A DNA stretch of 7,507 bases from CAYLPT01 sp964385645. Its GTDB lineage: Bacteria > Armatimonadota > Hebobacteria > Hebobacterales > Hebobacteraceae. Positions 1 through 6,311 of the stretch are shown one piece after another. A program made the translations under genes and the position numbers. The notes below the pieces were generated by a model, which saw only the letters and a list, made by a program, of their open reading frames with translations, was not told the origin of the DNA and made no database searches. Positions within the stretch are counted from its first letter, which is position 1. Each line of letters begins with the position of its first letter. The stretch is taken from assembly GCA_964385645.1 (NCBI GenBank), contig CAYLPT010000087.1, forward strand, positions 1 to 7,507. The letters run 5' to 3'.

Positions 1-720
1 GACCGCGACCCCGCCCACCGCATCATCATCGCCCTCGACTATCCCCGCCTCGAGCCCGCCCTCGACCTCGCCGCCCGTCTCGGGCCCCGCGTCGGCATGC
101 TCAAGGTCGGCCTCGAGCTGTTCTACTCCGCAGGCCTTGCGGCCCTCCGGGAGCCAGTCTCCCGCGGCGCTCGCGTCTTCTTCGACGCCAAGCTCTACGA
201 CATCCCCAACACCGTCCACGCCGCCGCCGCCGCTGCCGCCCGCCTCGGCGTCTCCATGCTCAATGTCCACTGCCTCGCCGGCCGCGCGGTGATGCGGGCC
301 GCAAAGGAAGGCGCCGCGCGCGGCGCCCGCGAGGTCGGCCTGCCGCCGCCCCTCGTCATCGGCGTCACCATCATCACCAGCCTCCGCGACGCCGAGCTCC
401 GCACGGAGCTGGGCCTGCGCCGCCGGGCCGCGACCGCCGTTCCGGCTCTCGCCGCCCTCGCCCGGGAGGCCGGCCTCGACGGCGTCGTCGCCGCGGCCAC
501 AGAGGTCCCCGCCGTCAAGCGCGCCTGCGGCCCGGGCTTCCTCGCCGTCACCCCTGGCGTCCGCCCCACCTGGGCGGCGCAGGATGACCAGGCGCGCACC
601 GCCACCCCACGCGAGGCCCTCGCCGCTGGCGCCGACTACCTGGTCATCGGCCGCCCCATCACTAGGGCGGACGACCCCGCGGCCGCCCTTGAGCGCCTCC
701 TCAGAGAGCTGAGCGAGTGA
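1..720 (+). CDS. pyrF: Orotidine 5'-phosphate decarboxylase, 5' end missing
   Basis: Cytoplasmic enzyme for the last step of UMP synthesis: OMP to UMP with loss of CO2. The reading frame is open from base 1 with no start codon before the first conserved motif, so the true start lies just upstream; 239 residues are present, close to the full length of the E. coli type. Counting from base 1, visible motifs are the strand-1 Asp of IIIALD (residue 13), Lys of LKVG (35), and the catalytic Asp-Lys-Asp set in FDAKLYDIPNTV (D62, K64, D67). Also seen are VTIITS (122-127), the phosphate-binding VTPGVRP (183-189) and YLVIGRPIT (213-221). Tyr at 66 stands where E. coli has His; this is not a catalytic position. 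Codons are strongly C-ending. It overlaps the next gene by four bases, so the two are probably translationally coupled. Identification is secure. Confidence 0.96.
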   Translation, partial: DRDPAHRIIIALDYPRLEPALDLAARLGPRVGMLKVGLELFYSAGLAALREPVSRGARVFFDAKLYDIPNTVHAAAAAAARLGVSMLNVHCLAGRAVMRAAKEGAARGAREVGLPPPLVIGVTIITSLRDAELRTELGLRRRAATAVPALAALAREAGLDGVVAAATEVPAVKRACGPGFLAVTPGVRPTWAAQDDQARTATPREALAAGADYLVIGRPITRADDPAAALERLLRELSE

Positions 721-1088
721 GCGACCCCCGGCCCGAGCTCCAGAGCGAACTCGACCTCCTCCTCGGCACCGCCATCAACTCCCTGGCGAAGCTCGAGGCG
801 CTCCTGTACCTCTACGCCCGCCCGGGCGCGGTGCAGAGCGCCGCCGACATCGCGGCCGCCCTCCGCCGGCCCACGGAGGGCCTTGCCCCCGAGCTCGACG
901 CGCTCGCCGAAGCCGGCCTCCTCGACCGCTTCCCTCTTGGCACGGGCCGCCATGTGGTGTACGGCGCGGCGGAGGACGAGCACGTCCAGGCCCTGATGTC
1001 CCTGCTGCACGAACGCCATGGGCGCAGTCCCGCCGCGCTCATCCGCCAGGCCGCGGCCGGCGAACGCGGCGCCAGCACGGGAGAGTGA
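717..1088 (+). CDS. Small winged-helix-like protein, putative regulator
   Basis: A 123-residue protein starting at a GTG that overlaps the pyrF stop in GTGA. The predicted order is helix (about 21-35, NSLAKLEALLYLYARP), helix (40-50, QSAADIAAALR), a probable recognition helix running into LDALAEAGLLDRF (53-72), then a short hairpin with charged and aromatic residues (GTGRHVVYGA, 75-84). An extra helix follows (86-112). This is the pattern of a winged helix-turn-helix domain as in MarR/PadR-like or ArsR-like proteins: an A-D-I-A-x-A-L helix followed by L-x-x-L-x-x-x-G-L-L-x-R. No ligand-binding or catalytic domain is present and I cannot name a family. It could bind DNA or only use the fold for protein contacts. 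Lying between pyrF and a carbohydrate-enzyme relative, it may regulate this operon, but that is inference. The gene itself is well supported by its coupling and C-ending codons. Confidence 0.8.
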   Translation: MSDPRPELQSELDLLLGTAINSLAKLEALLYLYARPGAVQSAADIAAALRRPTEGLAPELDALAEAGLLDRFPLGTGRHVVYGAAEDEHVQALMSLLHERHGRSPAALIRQAAAGERGASTGE

Positions 1089-1098
1089 CGCTGCCGGC

Positions 1099-3240
1099 AT
1101 GGGCGCCGACCACGACCAGCCAGTAACCCCCCAGACCCCGCAGTTGAGCGCCTCCGGCGGCCGCCTCCTCGCGGCGAACTCGGCTCTCTCCCTCGCCCTC
1201 TCGATCGCGGCCAACGGCGCCATCGTCTCCCTCCGCCACCAGCCCGGAGAGACCGAGTTCGTGGACGCCGGCCCAGCTGAAGCCGACGGCCTGCTCTGGC
1301 GCCTACAGCTTGCCGCCGGCGGCGGCTCCGCCTCCCTCACCAACCGCGACTGCACGCACTTCACCCACGAGATCGCCGGTGATCCCGCGCGCCCCCAGCT
1401 CCACCTCCGCTGGCGCGGTCTTCGCCTCCGCGGCGCTGAGATCGAGGGCGAGGCCACGGCGCGCCTCACTCTCCCCCCCGACGAGCCTGTCGCGCTCCTC
1501 GAGTGCGAGCTCGCCCTGGCGGCCCATCTCAGGGTGGAAGCCGTGGAGTTCCCGATCCTGCCCGCCCTGGGGCCCAGCGAGTCGCTGGCCGAGGGCGCCC
1601 TCTTCCTCCCTCTCTCAGGAGGCCTGCTCGTGCCCAACCCCGGCGCCGCGCTGAGCCTGGGCGCCGATGGCGCGGGACTCGAGGCCCGCTACCCCGGCCC
1701 CGCCTCCATGCAGATCATCGGCTATCTGGACGGGGATAAGGCCTCAGCATGGCTTGCCTGCCGAGATGCTTCGGGCGCACCGAAGTCCTTCCTCGCCTGG
1801 CCCATGCCGCGCGTGCGGCGGCTCTCCCTGTCGGTCCTGCACCACCCGGGGCCCACCGGGCCCGGCGCGTGGTCCTCCGGCTATCCCACCGCCGTCGGCG
1901 TCTGCTCCGGGAGCTGGTTCGAGGCCGCGCGCCACTACCGAGCCTGGGCCCTCGGGCAGCCGTGGTGCGCGCGGGGTAGGGGAGGAGAGCGCCCGGCGCC
2001 GGCGATCACCCGCTCCCACGGCCTATGGGTCTCCCACCGGGGCGGGGCGCGCGGCGCCGTCGCCGTGGCGCGGGAGGTGCAGCGCATCGTCAACGTCCCC
2101 GTGAAGCTCGACTGGCACTGCTGGCACGCGGGCGAGGCCTTCTCACCCCGCGACGGCGACGCCGCCTTCGCCCGGGCCCTGGAGCAGCTCGCTCAGGCCG
2201 GTGCGCTGGTCCAGCTCGCGCTCGACGCTCCGCGCCCCGGGGAACCCGGCGGCGACGACCCGCAATCCACCCTCGTCCGGCTCGCGCGCGAGGCCGCCGC
2301 CCGCGGCTGCGCCGGCCTCTACCTCGCCGGCCTGGGCCGCGGCCTGTCGGCCGTCGGCTCCGCGGGGCAGCGCCCTGACTGGACGCGCGCGATACGGGCT
2401 GTGCTGCTGAGAGTCAAGGAGGCGCTCGGCGACTCCGCGCAGCTCGCGCTGGACGGCCCTGTCGAGCCGCACCTGGATCTCGTCGACGCGTTCGTCTCCC
2501 CCCATGCCGCCGCCGAGCGGGCCGGGCTCGCCGGCGACGGCGGCCGCTCCCTGCCCATCCCCTTGTTCGCCGCCGTCTACCACGACTTCAGCACGGCCAT
2601 CGGCCCGGGCCTCTCCCTTGCCAGCGCGCTCCCTCGGGAGTCCCAGCCAGCCGGTGGGACAGGGGAGGACCGCGGGTCGCCCGGCGCCATAGCCCAGGAC
2701 TACGAGGCCCAGTTCTGCCTCGAGGCCGCGCGCGCCCTGGTCTGGGGCCATCAGGCGTCTCTGGGGGCCTTCCACCTTGAGGAATCCCGCTCGGAGCCGG
2801 CCCGCCGGCGGCTCGCCTTCCTCGCCGCTGTGCTGCGCGCCCAGGCTTGGGGCGTCGGCGCGCTGCTGCCCTACGCGCAGTTCATGGGGCCCCTGCCCAT
2901 CGCCTGCCGACCCATCGAGGTGGACCTTCTCATCAGCCCGCCGGGATCGCCGCCCCCCGCGCCTCGGCGCGCGCGGCGCCGAGTGTGCCCCGCCCTTGGC
3001 TCGGCATGGAGGCTGCCGGGCTCCGGCATCGCCCTTGTGCTCGCCAACCTCCACACCGATACGGTCGAGTTCGCCAGCCCCCTCCACCCGGAGCGCCTCG
3101 GCCTCGCCGGTCCTCTCCGCCTCCTGGGGCGTACCTTCTCTGAGCACGGGGATGTCCCGGGCGCCACACTCCGCGTCTCGGGCGCTGAGATCGGCGGCCG
3201 GCTCCCCCCTCGCTCCCTGGTGCTCGTCTCCCTGGGGTGA
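1099..3240 (+). CDS. DUF6259-type glycoside-hydrolase-like protein
   Basis: A 713-residue protein. The frame is open from an ATG at 1018, but that extension lies inside the previous gene and encodes a Pro/Arg/Ala-rich tail, so I start at the ATG at 1099, behind a GGGAG 15 bases upstream. There is no signal peptide or membrane segment, so it is probably cytoplasmic. The N-terminal half looks like the beta-sandwich that precedes the barrel in this family (NGAIVSLRH near the start, YPGPASMQIIGYLD at 198-211). The boundary motif GSWFEAARHYRAWALGQPW (271-289) matches the pattern I recall for DUF6259 proteins. Barrel pieces follow: VKLDWHCWH (335-343), GLYLAGL (406-412), LALDGPVEPHLDLVDAF (about 449-465), AVYHDF (492-497) and LVWGHQ (547-552). 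A sandwich-like C-terminus ends it. Relatives degrade or trim polysaccharides or are uncharacterised; the substrate is unknown. Two acidic barrel positions look changed (see findings). It is the last gene of the pyrF operon. Confidence 0.75.
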   Translation: MGADHDQPVTPQTPQLSASGGRLLAANSALSLALSIAANGAIVSLRHQPGETEFVDAGPAEADGLLWRLQLAAGGGSASLTNRDCTHFTHEIAGDPARPQLHLRWRGLRLRGAEIEGEATARLTLPPDEPVALLECELALAAHLRVEAVEFPILPALGPSESLAEGALFLPLSGGLLVPNPGAALSLGADGAGLEARYPGPASMQIIGYLDGDKASAWLACRDASGAPKSFLAWPMPRVRRLSLSVLHHPGPTGPGAWSSGYPTAVGVCSGSWFEAARHYRAWALGQPWCARGRGGERPAPAITRSHGLWVSHRGGARGAVAVAREVQRIVNVPVKLDWHCWHAGEAFSPRDGDAAFARALEQLAQAGALVQLALDAPRPGEPGGDDPQSTLVRLAREAAARGCAGLYLAGLGRGLSAVGSAGQRPDWTRAIRAVLLRVKEALGDSAQLALDGPVEPHLDLVDAFVSPHAAAERAGLAGDGGRSLPIPLFAAVYHDFSTAIGPGLSLASALPRESQPAGGTGEDRGSPGAIAQDYEAQFCLEAARALVWGHQASLGAFHLEESRSEPARRRLAFLAAVLRAQAWGVGALLPYAQFMGPLPIACRPIEVDLLISPPGSPPPAPRRARRRVCPALGSAWRLPGSGIALVLANLHTDTVEFASPLHPERLGLAGPLRLLGRTFSEHGDVPGATLRVSGAEIGGRLPPRSLVLVSLG

Positions 3241-3242
3241 GC

Positions 3243-3659
3243 TCAGCGCCGGTCCGAGAACGCCGGGGACGGAACGGCCGGAGCGACGATGGCCGCCGAG
3301 GGCTGCCGCGCTCCCACCGGCGGCCAGACCGGCTCGGCGAAGAAGTGCCTGATCAGCCCCAGGAGCCCCAGCAGCACCAGCGCCACGATGGTCAGCGGCT
3401 TCTCGAACGACCTGCGGGCATAGCGGCCGCTCGTCTGGTAGTAGCCCACCGCCCGCAGCACCCGCTGGTCGAAATCACGGCTCGCCTCGATCCCGTGAGA
3501 GGCGGCGCGGATGTGCCCCGCGATCCCGCTCATGGCCCGCAGCTCCTCCTGGCAGTGAGAGCACTTGCGCAGGTGGGCCGCCAGCCGCGCGGCGCGGATC
3601 TGGGGCAGCTCCCCGTCCAGATATGAAGACAGCTCCTGCTCAGTCACTCGGCAGTTCAC
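3243..3659 (-). CDS. Membrane anti-sigma factor with zinc-binding (ZAS/zf-HC2) domain
   Basis: A 138-residue single-pass membrane protein that should hold the adjacent ECF sigma factor inactive at the inner membrane. The N-terminal cytoplasmic part has Cys3, then His29-x3-Cys33-x2-Cys36 (HLRKCSHC), the classical ZAS zinc-binding arrangement. A hydrophobic segment at about 88-107 (PLTIVALVLLGLLGLIRHFF) is the single membrane span, and only about 30 Pro/Ala-rich residues remain outside. The start is a GTG four bases after the sigma stop. A second in-frame GTG at codon 5 would drop Cys3 of the zinc site, so the first is preferred. The short external tail leaves little room for a sensor domain, so signal detection may need a partner or proteolysis. 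The stop lies two bases from the end of the convergent carbohydrate-enzyme gene. Confidence 0.9.
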   Translation of the reverse strand: MNCRVTEQELSSYLDGELPQIRAARLAAHLRKCSHCQEELRAMSGIAGHIRAASHGIEASRDFDQRVLRAVGYYQTSGRYARRSFEKPLTIVALVLLGLLGLIRHFFAEPVWPPVGARQPSAAIVAPAVPSPAFSDRR

Positions 3660-3663
3660 AGCT

Positions 3664-4254
3664 CTAGGCCCTGTCCTCTGACAGCTCCTCCCACCGCGCC
3701 CGGAACGCGGCCCGCGCCTTGCTCAGCCGCGATCGGACGGTCCCCAGCGGCAGCCTTAGCGCCCTCGCGATGTCCCGGTAACTCAGTCCCTCTTGCTCCC
3801 GCAGCAGCAAGATCGCCCGCAGCTCCGGTGGCATCTGCGCCAGCACCTGGCGGGTCACCACCGCCGCCGTCACCATCCGACACGGGCTCTCCGGCACGCT
3901 CGGCTCCCGCACCGCCGGAAGCTCCACCTCCGAGCGCGCGCGCCGGATTCGCCCCAGACAGAGATTCGTCACGATCCGGTACAGCCACGTCGAGAACGCC
4001 GCCTGACCCCGGAAATCGGGCAGCCCCTGGAACACCCGAACGAAAGCCTCCTGGGCCACGTCCTCCGCATCCTCACTGTTGCCCAGCATCTGATAGGCCA
4101 GCGACAGCGCCGACTTCCGATAGCGCGACAGCAGCTCCCGGAAAGCCTCCCCCGCCGCCCGCCCCTCGACGCAGGCCGCCACCAGCTCCGCGTCATCAGC
4201 CCACGCCAGGCGCTCCTCAAGCGGCACCGCCCGAGGCCTGACGGCCTCTCCCAT
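3664..4254 (-). CDS. ECF-family RNA polymerase sigma factor (RpoE/SigW-like)
   Basis: A 196-residue group 4 sigma factor. Region 2 spans about 38-105: FRELLSRYRKSALSLAYQML, then the acidic EDAEDVAQEAFVRVF core-binding helix (61-75) and FSTWLYRIVTNLCLGRIRR (87-105) for -10 recognition and melting. Region 4 spans about 134-188: LAQMPPELRAILLLREQEGL, then the helix-turn-helix SYRDIARALRLPLGTVRSRLSKAR (158-181) that reads the -35 element. A variable linker of about 28 residues separates them, and there is no C-terminal extension. The ATG is preceded by GGGGAGGG with five bases between GGAGG and the start. It is the first gene of a two-gene operon with its membrane anti-sigma factor. An upstream promoter looks like a housekeeping one rather than an ECF-type one. 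The target regulon cannot be read from this window. Confidence 0.95.
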   Translation of the reverse strand: MGEAVRPRAVPLEERLAWADDAELVAACVEGRAAGEAFRELLSRYRKSALSLAYQMLGNSEDAEDVAQEAFVRVFQGLPDFRGQAAFSTWLYRIVTNLCLGRIRRARSEVELPAVREPSVPESPCRMVTAAVVTRQVLAQMPPELRAILLLREQEGLSYRDIARALRLPLGTVRSRLSKARAAFRARWEELSEDRA

Positions 4255-4259
4255 CTCGC

Positions 4260-4264
4260 CCTCC
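4260..4264 (-). promoter_or_regulatory. Ribosome binding site of the sigma factor gene
   Basis: Reading the minus strand, GGAGG (within GGGGAGGG) stands five bases before the ATG of the ECF sigma gene. This supports that ATG over any later start. Confidence 0.8.
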
Positions 4265-4323
4265 CCGCACGTTAGATGCAGGCGAGACGCATTCGGTTCA
4301 CCAGACGCCCCGCCGCCTGACCC

Positions 4324-4353
4324 ATTATATCACCAGGGGGGACCCTGCGCCAA
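4324..4353 (-). promoter_or_regulatory. Extended -10 sigma-70-type promoter of the sigma/anti-sigma operon
   Basis: On the minus strand, TTGGCG (4353-4348) is followed after 18 bases by TATAAT (4329-4324). The -10 is a perfect consensus hexamer with an extended TGA directly in front (TGATATAAT); the -35 matches TTGACA at four of six positions. The start of transcription would fall near 4317, giving a leader of about 60 bases before the ATG. In DNA this G+C-rich a perfect TATAAT placed correctly in an intergenic region is unlikely to be chance. No ECF-style -35 (GGAAC type) is seen in the spacer. Confidence 0.75.
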
Positions 4354-4373
4354 CTCCGGGGAATACTCACCTC

Positions 4374-5060
4374 GTGCGCCCGCCGATCAAGCTATCCGTC
4401 ATCGTCCCCGTGTACAACGAGGAGGCCACCGTCGCCGAGGCCGTCGCCCGCGTGCGAGCCTCCCCCCTCGACACCGAGATCATCGTCGTGGACGACGCCA
4501 GCACCGACCGGACCCCAGAGATCGTCGCCTCCCTCGCCGGCCCCGACCTGAGGCTGCTCCGCCAGCCCCACAACCGCGGCAAGGGCGCCGCCATCCGCCG
4601 CGGCATCCCGGAGGCCACCGGCGATGTCATTGTCATCCAGGACGCCGACCTCGAGTACGACCCCGCCGATTACCCCGCGCTCGTCGCCCCCATCGCCGCC
4701 GGCCAGGCCGATGTCGTCTACGGAACTCGCGCCCCACACTTTCACGGCATGCGCTGGCAGAACCGCCTCTTCAACCGCCTCGCCGCCGCCCTCACCAACC
4801 TCCTCTACCACGCCGACATCACCGACGAGGCCACCTGCTACAAGGCCTTTCGCGCCGAGGTCCTGCGCTCCATCCCCCTGCGCTGCCAGGGCTTCGAGTT
4901 CTGCCCGGAGGTCACCGCCAAGGTCCGCAAGCGCGGCCTCCGCATCCACGAGGTCCCCATCCGCTACCAGGCTCGCACCTACGGCGCCGGCAAGAAGATC
5001 CGCTGCTGGGACGGCGTGGTCGCCCTCTGGACGCTCCTGAGGTACCGGTTCCGCGACTAG
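4374..5060 (+). CDS. Family 2 glycosyltransferase, dolichyl/polyprenyl-phosphate sugar transferase type
   Basis: A 228-residue soluble GT-A fold enzyme expected to move a sugar from a nucleotide donor, probably to a polyprenyl phosphate on the cytoplasmic face of the membrane. Motifs are KLSVIVPVYNEE (6-17), nucleotide-binding IIVVDDASTD (36-45) and NRGKGAAIRRG (67-77). The metal-binding DAD is in VIQDADLEYDP (90-92). The acceptor-side TDEATCYKAFR (150-160) is typical of DPM1/DPG-synthase-like enzymes, followed by GFEFCPEVTAKVRKRG (173-188) and VPIRYQARTYGAGKKI (194-209). No membrane helices follow, so this is the single-domain form. The start is a GTG at 4374. It reads away from the sigma operon and its stop overlaps that of the convergent lipoprotein gene. 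The exact donor and acceptor are not determined by sequence. Confidence 0.92.
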   Translation: MRPPIKLSVIVPVYNEEATVAEAVARVRASPLDTEIIVVDDASTDRTPEIVASLAGPDLRLLRQPHNRGKGAAIRRGIPEATGDVIVIQDADLEYDPADYPALVAPIAAGQADVVYGTRAPHFHGMRWQNRLFNRLAAALTNLLYHADITDEATCYKAFRAEVLRSIPLRCQGFEFCPEVTAKVRKRGLRIHEVPIRYQARTYGAGKKIRCWDGVVALWTLLRYRFRD

Positions 5061-6307
5061 CGGCCCTCCTGCAGAGCCTGCGTCACCTGCCGCGCCGCCC
5101 GCCGCGTCCCCTCCTCCACCGACACCCGCCCGATCCACATCAGATCAAGCTGTGTCTGGATGTAGTGCGCCACCCGGTCCCACTCCGGGATGTTCGGCGC
5201 CTGGCGCGCATACTCCAGCGCCTCCACGAACACCCGCCGGTCGTAGCCCACCTCCTGCTCCAGGTAGGGCCCCTCCGCCACCGACCGCCGCGAGGGCTGC
5301 TTCTCCAGCTCCCTCCCCATCTTCTCCTGCGCCTCTGGCCCCAACAGGAACTTGAACAGCTCCCAGGCCTCCTTCGGGTGCTTGGTCCCCGCCGCGATGG
5401 CATAGTTCTCTGTCCCCATCAGCGTGGCGTGCTGCTTCCGCTTCGGCAGCGGCGCCACCCCCCACCTCAGCCCCGCCGCCTCCTGCATCGCCTGGATATC
5501 CCACGCCCCGGTCTGGAACATCCCCACCCGCCCGTTCGTGAACATGGCGATGTTCTGGCGCCGGTCCGCCATCGTCGTCGGCGGACACACCCCCCACCGG
5601 TGCCGCAGATCAACCAGGAACTGCAACGCCTCCTGCGACTCCGGGCTGTCCAGCAGGCACCGCCTCCGCTCCTCGTCCAGCACCTCGCCCCCGTTCGACC
5701 AGATCCACGGATAGACCCGCGCCCCCCAGAAGTCTATCACACACCCGAAGCGCCGCCGCTCCGGGTCCCCGCTCGCCACCGTCATCCTGCGCGCCGCCTC
5801 CAGGTAGTCGTCCCATGTCCACCCGTAGTCCGGGTAGGCCAGCCCGGCGGCGTCGAAGAGGTCCTTGTTGTAGAACAGCACGTACACCGACGCATACCGC
5901 GGCAGCGAGTACAGGACCCCCTCGTGCCGGCACAGCGCAACCAGCCCCGGATAGAAGTCCTCCAGGTCGAACTCCGGGTCCGCCGCGATCAGCCCGTCCA
6001 GCTCCAGCAGCGCCCCCCGCGCCGCCAGCGGGATGAACATCGCGCCGTGGATGGACATCACGTCCGGCGGGTTCCCCGCCGCGATCATCGCCTGCAGCTT
6101 GTCCATCGCGCGGTCGCCGGGCTCGTTGATGATCTCCACCCGGACACCCGGGTGACGCGCCTCGAACTCCGCCACCAGCTCCTGGTTGGCCGCCAGCTCG
6201 GCCGGGCGCGTCCAGGTGAACAGCGTCAGCCCCACCTGCTGCCGCGGCCCGCCGCAGCCCGCCGCCAACGCCAGCGCCCCCAGCAGCACAACCTGCCGCC
6301 ACCCCAT
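5057..6307 (-). CDS. Sugar ABC transporter substrate-binding lipoprotein (family 1)
   Basis: A 416-residue extracytoplasmic binding protein of the MalE/UgpB type. The N-terminus is a short lipoprotein signal (MGWRQVVLLGALALAAGC) with lipobox LAAGC and the lipidated Cys at 18. Family features in order: LTLFTWTRPAE (27-37), EFEARHPGVRVEI (47-59), AGNPPDVMSIHG (77-88), VLFYNKDLFDAAGL (143-156), GWTWDDYLEAARRM (162-175), WIWSNGGEVLDE (201-212), GRVGMFQTGAWD (259-270), WGVAPLPK (282-289) and PKEAWELFKFLLGPEAQ (311-327). The substrate is probably an oligosaccharide or glycoside. An in-frame TAG directly precedes the ATG, fixing the start, and GGAGG lies nine bases upstream inside the end of thyX. 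Thus it follows thyX after four bases and is probably co-transcribed. No permease or ATPase genes are next to it here, since downstream lies a convergent gene. Confidence 0.93.
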   Translation of the reverse strand: MGWRQVVLLGALALAAGCGGPRQQVGLTLFTWTRPAELAANQELVAEFEARHPGVRVEIINEPGDRAMDKLQAMIAAGNPPDVMSIHGAMFIPLAARGALLELDGLIAADPEFDLEDFYPGLVALCRHEGVLYSLPRYASVYVLFYNKDLFDAAGLAYPDYGWTWDDYLEAARRMTVASGDPERRRFGCVIDFWGARVYPWIWSNGGEVLDEERRRCLLDSPESQEALQFLVDLRHRWGVCPPTTMADRRQNIAMFTNGRVGMFQTGAWDIQAMQEAAGLRWGVAPLPKRKQHATLMGTENYAIAAGTKHPKEAWELFKFLLGPEAQEKMGRELEKQPSRRSVAEGPYLEQEVGYDRRVFVEALEYARQAPNIPEWDRVAHYIQTQLDLMWIGRVSVEEGTRRAARQVTQALQEGR

Positions 6308-6311
6308 CTAC

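Larger units (their letters stand above)
4255..4373. other. Divergent control region between sigma operon and glycosyltransferase
   Basis: A 119-base spacer between two genes read away from each other. It carries the sigma operon promoter and the sigma gene ribosome site on the minus strand. For the plus-strand glycosyltransferase only a GGGGA about ten bases before its GTG is visible; I could not identify a convincing plus-strand promoter. The A/T-rich patch at 4324-4330 could be shared by overlapping promoters. Confidence 0.6.

Noticed and set aside
1018..1098. ATG at 1018 as the start of the DUF6259 protein
   Set aside because: It would overlap the winged-helix gene by about 70 bases and add a Pro/Arg/Ala-rich tail; the ATG at 1099 fits the end of the previous gene.
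636..1637. 333-codon minus-strand open frame across pyrF, the winged-helix gene and the DUF6259 gene
   Set aside because: It crosses three coupled plus-strand genes and encodes Arg/Ala/Gly-rich sequence without domains.
2143..3147. 334-codon minus-strand open frame inside the DUF6259 gene
   Set aside because: Gly/Glu/Ala/Arg-rich with no motif; the plus-strand frame has conserved family landmarks over the same bases.
4290..4330. Plus-strand promoter for the glycosyltransferase using TTATAT at 4325-4330
   Set aside because: No -35-like hexamer at 16-18 bases; the nearest candidate, TTCACC, is 22 bases away.
4392..5138. 248-codon minus-strand open frame opposite the glycosyltransferase
   Set aside because: Gly/Val/Asp/Ala low-complexity product; the opposite strand encodes an intact family 2 glycosyltransferase.
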